Assembly (NCBI RefSeq): GCF_023656565.1 | Contig: NZ_JAMOKG010000003.1 | Coordinates: 620,001-684,000 of the forward strand | Length of the DNA: 64,000 nt | Direction of reading: 5' to 3' | Source: Flavobacterium tyrosinilyticum | GTDB lineage: Bacteria; Bacteroidota; Bacteroidia; Flavobacteriales; Flavobacteriaceae | Shown here: positions 52,437 through 62,100 of the stretch, one piece after another | How the letters are laid out: each line of letters begins with the position of its first letter | Position numbering within the stretch: the stretch's first letter is position 1 | Translations under genes and position numbers: made by a program | Notes under the pieces: generated by a model | Database searches by the model: none | Seen by the model: the letters and a program-made list of their open reading frames with translations, nothing else | Told to the model about the DNA's origin: nothing

Positions 52437-54515
52437 TTAATTTACTTTTTGAGGAACCTCTTCTAAAATGGCTACTTTATTCTGATAATATTTATAGGTT
52501 TCAAATTGTGCTCTAAATGGGGCATGATGATTTTTCGGCTTATATTTATTATCTAATTTGTATGAATGATATCTTACTTTTACGTTTCCTTTCCACGCAA
52601 TATTAAAGTTATCAATCAATTCTTTCTTAATTTCTAGGTCATAAATTGGACAAGTTACCTCCACTCTTCCGTCAAGGTTTCTAGTCATAAAATCGGCAGA
52701 CGAAATGTATACTTCGGTTAAACCTGCGTTTCCAAAAATATAAACTCTCGAATGCTCTAAGTAATTGTCTACAATGCTTATTGCTTCTATGTTTTCGCTC
52801 ATTCCTGGAATTCCTGGAATTAAAGAGCAAATTCCTCTTACTTGGAGCTGGATTTTTACTCCTGCATTACTTGCTTCGTACAATTTATCGATCATTTTAA
52901 AATCAGACAAACTATTCATTTTTAATTTAATATGCGTTTTTCTACCCGCAAGAGCATGTAGAATTTCACGATCGATCAGTTTTATAAATTTAGTTCTTGT
53001 ATAATGAGGAGAAACAATTAAATGCTTGTATCTATGAACCCTATAATTGATATCGAAAAACTCAAATATTTTTGATGTATCTTTTAATATTCCTTGATGG
53101 CAAGTTAAAAGCGTTACGTCGGTATAGATTTTGGCTGTAGATTCGTTAAAGTTTCCAGTTGAAATGAATCCGTAACGGCGGTTTTTACCTTCTTCTAGTC
53201 TTTCGATTACACAAATTTTACTGTGAACTTTTAATCCTTTAATACCAAAAATAAGTTCAATGCCTTCTGTCTGCATTTGTTCTGCATAAGAGATATTCGA
53301 AGCTTCATCAAAACGTGCCTGAAGTTCGATTTGCACTACAACTCTTTTACCATTTTTAGCCGCATTTATTAAAGAACTAATTACTTGCGAATTTTTAGCT
53401 AAACGATATAAGGTTATCTTGATGCTTGTAACTTTTGGGTCTAAAGCAGCTTCACGCAAAAATTTGGTCAAGTAAGAAAACGACTGATAAGGTGCATGAA
53501 CCAAATAGTCTTTTTTACTGATTTTTTCTAAAATACTACCTTCTAAACTTAAACCTGGAACTGGCATAGGTTCATTTGGTTTGTATAATAAATCGTATCT
53601 GCCCAAGTTTGGAAAACTCATGTAATCGCGACGATTATGGTATCTTCCTCCTGGAATTATACTATCTGTTTCTACAATTTTCATTTTATCTAAGAAAAAC
53701 TGGAGTGTATCTTCTTCAATTAAATTATCGTAAATGAAACGAACAGGCTCTCCAATACGACGGTCTTTTACAGAAGAAGCGATTTTTTCGAGCATACTTT
53801 TACTCAAATCACTATCTATATCTAATTGAGCATCGCGGGTAATTTTGATCATGTGGGCAGAAACACTCTTATAATCAAATATATTAAAGATGTTTTTCAG
53901 TTTGAAACGAATAACATCATCAATTAAAATAACATATTGTTTTTCGTCATCAGAAGGAAGTACAACAAACCTGTTGATCGTTTTTGGAATTTCTATTAAA
54001 GCATAGCGAACCTCATCGTTTGCCAATTCTAAACGAACAGCCAGATAGCCTAAAGTATCTTTAAGAATTGGAAAAACGGCTAGATCATTTAAAATGATAG
54101 TTACTAACTCTGGGCTTAATTTTTGGTTATAAAAATCTTTTAAGAAACACTCTTGTTTTGGTGTAATCTGTGTTTCATTTATGATAAAAATATTCTCAGA
54201 CTCAAGCTCCGCTTCAATATTGCCAAGAATACGCAAACTTTCAGATTGTTGCTGAATTACAATTTCGGTAATATCTTTAATCAATTGATGAGCAGAAATA
54301 CCACCTAAATATTTTTCGCCAGAAATACCCGAGAGGCTTAATCGCCGAATGGCCGCGTATCGAACTCTAAAAAATTCGTCTAAATTGTTTGAAAAAATTC
54401 CAACAAAACGCAGTCTGTCTAAAAGTGGCACTGTATTATCTGCAGCTTCTTGAAGCACTCTTGCATTAAACGCTAACCAGCTTTTTTCTCTATCGATATA
54501 TTTCTGTTCGTACAC
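52437..54515 (-). CDS. ppk1: Polyphosphate kinase 1
   Basis: This 692-residue enzyme has the full PPK1 layout: an N-terminal helical domain (KYIDREKSWLAFNARVLQEA), the head domain, and two phospholipase-D-like catalytic domains. The phospho-acceptor His is in GLKVHSKICVI, and FISTGNFNE, THIKLKMNSL and SSADFMTRNLDGRVEV supply the other conserved active-site residues. It moves the terminal phosphate of ATP onto polyphosphate. It starts 5 bases after sixA and is followed by ppx. Confidence 0.95.
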   Translation of the reverse strand: MYEQKYIDREKSWLAFNARVLQEAADNTVPLLDRLRFVGIFSNNLDEFFRVRYAAIRRLSLSGISGEKYLGGISAHQLIKDITEIVIQQQSESLRILGNIEAELESENIFIINETQITPKQECFLKDFYNQKLSPELVTIILNDLAVFPILKDTLGYLAVRLELANDEVRYALIEIPKTINRFVVLPSDDEKQYVILIDDVIRFKLKNIFNIFDYKSVSAHMIKITRDAQLDIDSDLSKSMLEKIASSVKDRRIGEPVRFIYDNLIEEDTLQFFLDKMKIVETDSIIPGGRYHNRRDYMSFPNLGRYDLLYKPNEPMPVPGLSLEGSILEKISKKDYLVHAPYQSFSYLTKFLREAALDPKVTSIKITLYRLAKNSQVISSLINAAKNGKRVVVQIELQARFDEASNISYAEQMQTEGIELIFGIKGLKVHSKICVIERLEEGKNRRYGFISTGNFNESTAKIYTDVTLLTCHQGILKDTSKIFEFFDINYRVHRYKHLIVSPHYTRTKFIKLIDREILHALAGRKTHIKLKMNSLSDFKMIDKLYEASNAGVKIQLQVRGICSLIPGIPGMSENIEAISIVDNYLEHSRVYIFGNAGLTEVYISSADFMTRNLDGRVEVTCPIYDLEIKKELIDNFNIAWKGNVKVRYHSYKLDNKYKPKNHHAPFRAQFETYKYYQNKVAILEEVPQKVN

Positions 54516-54520
54516 TGTTA

Positions 54521-55006
54521 TTATTTTAAATCTTTGGGGAAAATAGTTTTATGTGTTTTGCCCTTATGGATTGTATCCCAACTGTCGGCATCAAATTGCA
54601 ATGATACAAAGCCCGAAGTTGGAACATTTTCTATAAAAACATCCCCAAATTTATTAACAAAATTTGTAATAGCCTCGTTATGTCCGAAAAGAATAACGCT
54701 TTCAAAACTATTATCACACGATTTAATAACTTTTTCGAGTTGTTTTTCATCGAAAGTGTATAAATCATCTCTAAAAACAATACTTTCTAAAGGATAAGAT
54801 ATGTTTTGCGCAAAAATTAAAGCAGTTTCTGAGGCTCTCGCAGCTGTACTGCTCCACATTATATATGTTTTAGGTAGATACTCTGAAATATTTAATGAAA
54901 CATCATGCGCGTCCAAAATTCCCCTTTTCATTAACGGACGATCAAAATCTTTTAATGGTGCTTCCCAGCTAGATTTCGCATGACGAATTAAAATAAGATT
55001 TTTCAT
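54521..55006 (-). CDS. sixA: SixA-type phosphohistidine phosphatase
   Basis: This 161-residue histidine-phosphatase-fold protein begins MKNLILIRHAKSSWE with the catalytic RH motif; the second catalytic His is in LFGHNEAIT. SixA enzymes remove phosphate from phosphohistidine proteins. As the first gene of an operon with ppk1, it might act on histidine-phosphorylated PPK1 itself; this is an inference. The name rests on the family; activity on other phospho-compounds is possible. Confidence 0.85.
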   Translation of the reverse strand: MKNLILIRHAKSSWEAPLKDFDRPLMKRGILDAHDVSLNISEYLPKTYIMWSSTAARASETALIFAQNISYPLESIVFRDDLYTFDEKQLEKVIKSCDNSFESVILFGHNEAITNFVNKFGDVFIENVPTSGFVSLQFDADSWDTIHKGKTHKTIFPKDLK

Positions 55007-55502
55007 AAACAGCAGAATTTAAAAACCTGAATTGCAGGCTATTTTTAATTAAGTTCTAATTTACAAAAGAAATTTTAAACCTTCTCCTTTTTTTATTTCT
55101 GTTAACATTATAACGAAATTTTAACAGGAATAAACAATTCGTAAAATGTTAACATTTATAAAATAATAGAAAAATAAAAATTGCATTTTATGTACTTCAT
55201 CTATAAAATTAGTATTTAGTCGATAATGCGATAGTTCGTAATATTTTAACTAAATATTTGATTATTAGTTATTTATAATATTTCAAATAAACCAATTCTA
55301 GCTAATAAAGCAAAAAAATGTACGAAAAAATTTCACTTTTCAGAGTTAAAAAAAAGTGTTTTTGAGGCAATTTTTGACAAAAAAACAACACTTCAACGAG
55401 TTTTTAGGTTAGTTATAGATAAAAAAATAATATTAGAAAAACTCTAATATAACTTTGATTCTGTTAAAATTTCATAAATACTTTAAAACTAAATCTTAAG
55501 TT
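55007..55502. other. Divergent intergenic region, 496 bp
   Basis: This very AT-rich stretch separates the polyphosphate operon from the adhesin unit. It holds the -7 element at 55450-55457 for the rightward genes. No match to the Bacteroidetes consensus was found for sixA. I see no repeat, RNA hairpin or small gene. Confidence 0.6.
55450..55457 (+). promoter_or_regulatory. -7 element (TAACTTTG) of the right-hand adhesin unit
   Basis: A full TAnnTTTG match, 45 bases before the ATG at 55503; no TTG is well placed upstream. Confidence 0.5.
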
Positions 55503-56135
55503 ATGAAAACAAAATCTACTCTTGAAAAAGCAGTAAAATTTGTAAGCAATTGTAAGTTTATTTTTTTCTCGAAGAAAAATATCTTTAGCAAAAACATTTT
55601 TAATCTGCTTTGCTTATTAATTACTTCAGTTGCGTTTTCGCAATCTGGTTCGTGTAATTCTGAGATAACTATTGACGGAGAGAATTATCAAAAGTACAAT
55701 GGCTTTGAAGTTTCGTTTTTACTGCAGGTTAAAAATACTGGAAGTAATACGGATACGTATCAACTATCTGCTGAGAACTTTTCGAATTTTCCAGAAAATC
55801 CTGATGGCAGTACTACAAAAAGCAATGTTTTGATGAACAATAGAATGGAGAGCAAAAATTATACTCCTCTGAATAAAACACTTACACTGTCTCCAGGAGA
55901 AACTGCTGAGTTTTATGTAAAACTAAGCTTGGCTGATATTTCTACACTGGATCAATGGAACGGCACTTCGGTCACAGTAACTTCTACCACTTGTCCGGAC
56001 AGTAAAAGTCAAACTATAGTTCACACATATATTCCCCCAAAAAAGACAAAAGGTGTTGGATTTACTATGCCAGCATTAGACCTAAAAAATAACAAAACTC
56101 CCAAAACATTAAGTGCTTTTTACTACTCTATGTAG
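55503..56135 (+). CDS. Secreted protein of unknown function upstream of the giant adhesin
   Basis: This 210-residue protein has an unusually long basic N-region before its signal peptide (KNIFNLLCLLITSVAFSQ, cleaved near residue 48). The mature part looks like an immunoglobulin-like or CARDB-type beta sandwich (NYQKYNGFEVSFLLQVKNTG, then LSPGETAEFYVKLSL), a fold used for surface binding. Cys residues in SGSCNSE and TTCPDS may form a disulphide. It ends 54 bases before the giant adhesin on the same strand and is probably co-transcribed. The long N-terminus might instead mean the true start is a later codon, but none with ATG fits. Confidence 0.7.
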   Translation: MKTKSTLEKAVKFVSNCKFIFFSKKNIFSKNIFNLLCLLITSVAFSQSGSCNSEITIDGENYQKYNGFEVSFLLQVKNTGSNTDTYQLSAENFSNFPENPDGSTTKSNVLMNNRMESKNYTPLNKTLTLSPGETAEFYVKLSLADISTLDQWNGTSVTVTSTTCPDSKSQTIVHTYIPPKKTKGVGFTMPALDLKNNKTPKTLSAFYYSM

Positions 56136-56189
56136 GTGCAAATCGTTTTCAGTTAGTTAAAATATTATATCAATATTAAACATTTTAAT

Positions 56190-59100
56190 ATGAAAAACTT
56201 TACTTTCGAAAAAAGAATAAAAATCCTTCTAAGTTTTCTATTAAGCATTTTGTTTCTTAATGTTTATGCTGGAGAAGGAAGCAAACAAACAACTCCTGAC
56301 ATTAATCATAGGGCTTCACTTGCGATAAACAATAGCACTTATGGAAGTTTTGGCAGATATGGTTCGACAGATGCACAGCGATTGTATATTCGAATTCAAA
56401 ACCCAAATAGCGAAAAAGTATATTTAGGTTTTAGCAGAGCTAGAAGATCAAGTCCAACTGGCACTGAAATTACTTCTAGATTTAGAATCATTAGACCCGA
56501 TGGAAGTGTAGCATTTGCAAACTATACTTTGGATGGCACCTCATCGAACATAACAGGTACTGAAGCCCAAAGACTTACAAGAGCTCAAAATGGTCCAAAT
56601 GGTATCGATGGCGTTACTTCTGCTGGATATACTCCTATAGTTTTTAATCCAAATGGCATGCCTGCTGGTGATTACTATATCGAATTTGAGAGCACAACTG
56701 ATGGTAGCAGTACTGAAATTTACTATAACTATTACGACATTACAGTTGCCAATACTTCAAACAAATCAATTCCTGGACGTATTTACTCAAAACGTTGGGC
56801 TTTTGCTATGGATGATGTTGATACTGATTTTAATGGTGCTTTTTATGTTTTTGCTCCAGATAACGGTTCTACGACTGGGGCCGTTACTCAAAACGGTTTT
56901 GTAAATAAAATCAATTTTAATGGTGCTGGTTTCAGACCTTGGTATTTTAATGTGGCTTTTAATAATACAGGCCCTGGAAATTCAGGAAATGCGGCTAATG
57001 ATCAAAAAAGTATTTATAACGCACCGAATGCTACGCAAATGAGTCCAAAATATGAGGTTTTCTTAAATGATCCTGATATTAATATATGGAAAAATGGAAC
57101 CTATAACGGTAACATACAAATTAACGGAATTACCAATTGTGGTATTGGCGAAAGCAATATAAACATTAGTGTTTTTAAAAGCGGAACTATCGAAATACTT
57201 CTTGACTTTAACGGTGGAGATGGAATTTATACTCCAGGCACAAAAGATGTATTAACTACCCAAACTGTTACAGCATCGGGAGCTCCTCCTTATGCTGTCA
57301 GTGTTCCTTGGAATGGAAAAGATGGTTTAGGAAACACTATCGCACAAGGCACCTCAATACCAATAGTCGTTACTTTTGGACAAGCTGCTTTCCATTTCCC
57401 GATATATGATGTAGAAGAAAATCAATATGGTTTTTCCTGTACAACCGTTAGACCTGCGGCTCCATCTGGATATGTTTTAAAATTCTACTGGGACGACAGC
57501 AATATTACTTATACTGGAGGTACTTTTGACGCCAAAGTAAATCTTACTGGCTGTACACCAAATGGTACTCCTCCAAGCAATTGCCATAGATGGAATGGGT
57601 TTAATGACAATAATAATAGCTCGCCTCAATATGGAAATTTAAATACCATCAATACTTGGTGGTATGCCAATCGAGACTTTGTAACTTCTAATATCGTTTT
57701 GCCTCCATTCTACACTGTTGCACTTGGAACAACAAGCAATGTTACTTGTTTTGGCGGTAATGATGGTAAAATTCAGATTAATGTAACAAACGGAACGGGT
57801 CCGTTTAAGTATTACATTAACGGAGAAACAACCGTAAATACTTTACAGAGTTTACCTGCTGGAACTTACAATATCAAAGTTGTTGATGCAAATGGATGTT
57901 CTGCAAATATAAATGGCGTTGTAATTACACAACCTGCCGCGGCAGTAACCGTTGCCAAAACGTCTCAAACTGATGTATTGTGTTTTGGAGCTTCAACTGG
58001 AGCTATTAATATAACAGCCTCTGGAGGTGTAGCGCCTTATACTTATGACTGGGCAGATCTTACAGGAACAACTGATCCTGAAGACAGAACTGGACTTATT
58101 GCCGGAACATATACTGTAACTGTAAAAGATTCTAAAGGATGTACTTCTGCGCCTCTTACCGTTACAATCACACAATCAGGTTCTGCAGTAGCGGTCGCTA
58201 AAACTTCCCAAACTGACGTATTGTGCTTTGGCGCTTCAACAGGAGCAATAAATATAACAGCTTCTGGAGGTGTAGCGCCTTATACTTACGATTGGGCTGA
58301 TCTTGCGGGAACCACTGATCCTGAAGACAGAACAGGACTGCCTGCAGGAACTTATAGTGTAACGGTGAAAGATGCAAACGGATGTTCTGCAGCGCCTCTT
58401 GCCATTACAATTACACAGCCTGCTTCTGCAGTAGCCGTGGCTAAAACTTCGCAAACCGATGTATTGTGTTTTGGCGCTTCAACAGGGGCAATCAACATAA
58501 CAGCATCTGGAGGTGTAGCACCTTATACTTACGACTGGGCCGATCTTGCAGGAACTAATGATCCTGAAGACAGAACAGCATTGCCTGCAGGAACTTATAC
58601 CGTAACCGTGAAAGATGCAAACGGATGTTCTGCCGCGCCTCTTTCTGTAACCATTACGCAGCCTGCTTCAGCAGTGGCTGTAGCCAAAACGTCTCAAACT
58701 GATGTATTATGTTTTGGAGCTTCAACTGGAGCTATTAATATAACAGCCTCTGGAGGTGTCGCACCTTATACTTATGACTGGGCAGATCTTACAGGAACAA
58801 CTGATCCTGAAGACAGAACTGGACTTATTGCAGGAACTTACACCGTAACCGTAAAAGACGCAAACGGATGTTCTGCAGCTCCTCTTGCCGTTACAATTAC
58901 ACAGCCTGCTTCAGCAGTAGCCTTAGCTAAAACGTCTCAAACTGATGTATTATGTTTTGGTGCTTCAACAGGAACCATCAACATAACAGCTTCTGGAGGT
59001 GTAGCGCCTTACACTTACGACTGGGCTGATCTTGCAGGAACCACTGATCCTGAAGACAGAACTGGACTTATTGCAGGAACTTACACTGTAACTGTGAAAG

Positions 59101-62100
59101 ATGCAAACGGATGTTCTGCATCACCTCTTGCCGTTACTATAACACAGCCTGCTTCAGCAGTAGCCGTGGCTAAAACTTCCCAAACTGATGTATTATGTTT
59201 TGGTGCTTCAACAGGAGCCATCAACATAACAGCTTCTGGAGGTGTAGGGCCTTATACTTACGACTGGGCTGATCTTGCAGGAACTAATGATACTGAAGAT
59301 AGAACTGGACTTATTGCAGGAACTTACACCGTAACCGTAAAAGACGCAAACGGATGTTCTGCCGCGCCTCTTGCCGTTACAATTACACAGCCTGCTTCAG
59401 CAGTAGCCGTGGCTAAAACTTCCCAAATCGATGTATTGTGCTTTGGCGCTTCAACAGGAGCGATCAACATAACAGCTTCTGGAGGTGTTGCCCCTTATAC
59501 GTACGACTGGTCCGATCTTGCGGGAACCACTGATCCTGAAGACAGAACCGGACTTATTGCAGGAACTTACACCGTAACCGTAAAAGACGCAAACGGATGT
59601 TCTGCCGCGCCTCTTGCCGTTACAATTACACAGCCTGCTTCAGCAGTAGCCGTGGCTAAAACTTCTCAAAATGATGTATTGTGCTTTGGATCATCAACAG
59701 GAGCCATCAACATAACAGCTTCTGGAGGTGTAGCGCCTTATACTTACGATTGGGCTGATCTTGCTGGAACTAATGATACTGAAGATAGAACTGGACTTAT
59801 TGCAGGAACTTATACTGTAACCGTAAAAGACGCAAACGGATGTTCTGCTGCACCGCTTTCTGTAACCATAACACAGCCTGCTTCAGCAGTAGCCGTGGCT
59901 AAAACGTCTCAAACTGATGTATTGTGCTTTGGCACTTCAACAGGAGCAATCAACATAACAGCTTCTGGAGGTGTAGCACCATATACTTACGACTGGGCTG
60001 ATCTTGCGGGAACCACTGATCCTGAAGACAGAACAGCATTGCCTGCAGGAACTTACACCGTAAATGTGAAAGATGCAAACGGATGTTCTGCAGCACCGCT
60101 TTCTGTAACCATAACACAGCCAGGTGCTGCTTTATCATGCTCTGTTGTACAAAATAAACCAGTAACTTCTAATGGCTTAAGCAATGGTGAGGCAACTGTA
60201 ACTCCAATTGGGGGTACTCCTACTTACACTTACTTATGGGATAATGGAGAAAATACACCTAAAGCAGTAGCTTTAAATGCAGGAACTCATAGCGTAAAAG
60301 TTACCGATGCAAACGGATGTACTACAGAGTGTAGCGTTGTAATTACTGAACCTAATGTCCTTTCTTGCAGCATAGCACAAGATGCAACTGTAAAATGTTA
60401 TGGAGGGAATACTGGTAAAGCGACGGTAACAGCTGTCGGTGGTAACGGAGAGTATACTTACCTTTGGGATAATGATGAAACTACTGCACAAGCAGTTGCT
60501 TTAACAGCAGGTTTACATTCTGTAAAAGTTACTGACAAATTAGGATATACCACAACATGCGAAATAACAATTAATCAGCCTCAAGCTTCTTTAAGCGCAA
60601 CAACAACTCAAGTTAATGTAGCTTGTGGTGGCGGAGTAACAGGTTCTGCAACTGTTATACCATCTAGCGGAACAAGTCCTTACACTTACTCTTGGGATAC
60701 TAATCCTGTTCAGACAGATGCTACAGCTACAGGACTAAAAGCTGGAACTTATAATGTTACGGTTAAAGATGCTAACTTATGTACCATCGTAAAAACTGTA
60801 ATTATTATCGATGGAGATTCTGTTATACCGGTTATAGATCCACTACCTGCAGTTTCTACTATCAATTGTCCAGCAGAACCTGTTTTTGCACAAGCAACAG
60901 CAAGTGACGACAGTGGAACGATCTCTTCATTGACTTATGAAGATAGTAATACAGAAGGAAATTGTGCTGGAACTTATACCAAAACAAGAACATGGACTGC
61001 GAAAGATGCTTGCGGAAATGTTTCACTTCCTGTAAGTCAAACCATAATAGTGCAAGACAATTCTGCTCCAACTTGGACAACTCAAGCTGGAACTTTAGAC
61101 AAAACTATAGAATGCAACGATGAACAGGCTTTAGCAAATGCTCAATCTTTATTCCCAATAGCTAATGACACTTGTGACAATGATGTAACAAATGTTCTAA
61201 AAGTAAGCGGACAATTCATAGCTTCTGAAGGATGTGGAAACGCGGGAACTTACACCAACACTTGGACGGTAAAAGACGATTGCGGAAATACTTCTGAAAC
61301 TTTTACTCAAATAATTACAATTCAGGATACTACAAAACCTACTTTTGTTGGCGAATTGCCTTCAGATATTACCGTTTCTTGTGATGCAGTTCCAGAGCCA
61401 TTTAATATTGAAGCTTCTGATAATTGCAACGGAGACTTGCCAATTGTTTTCAGCGAAACAAAAACCGATATTAAAAACGAATGCGGTACAGAATATACCT
61501 TAACTCGCAACTGGTCTACAAGTGATTGCGGAGGAAATTCAATTTCTTATACTCAAATTATTACAGTAAGAGATACAACACCTCCAACAGGTACTGCACC
61601 AGCAGATGTAGCTAATCTGCAAAATGCGGCAGACATTCCAGCAGGAAGCCCAGAAGACATAAAAGATGCGGCTGATAACTGTAGTGGAACTGTAAATATT
61701 ACTGTAAACGACACTAACAATGGAGGAACAGGATGTAATGGAGAATCTTACATTTTAACTAGAACTTATACGCTAACAGATTGTGCAGGAAATAAAACTG
61801 AATTGGTACAAACCTTTACAGTTGAAAATAAAGTTTCTGTGAGCGGTATAGCTACCAATGTAAGCTGTAAAGGAGAAAGCAACGGCTCGATAGCTGTTAC
61901 TAGCAGTCCTGGAGCTACTGTAGTGATTACAAATCAAAATAACGAGGTAGTTGGAAATACTAATTTACCAGCTGGAACATATACACTTACTGCAACGTCT
62001 GTAGTAAATGGTGAGAACCAAACTTGTACAGCAACTGCAACAGTTGTGATTACAGAGCCTGATTATAGAGTTAAAATATCTGGACAAATCATAAATGTAG

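Noticed and set aside
58236..60138. Several minus-strand open frames
   Set aside because: They repeat with the 243-bp period of the adhesin gene and are mirror frames of it.
57957..60143. CRISPR array
   Set aside because: The period is 243 bp, units are coding and similar over their whole length, and there are no unique spacers.
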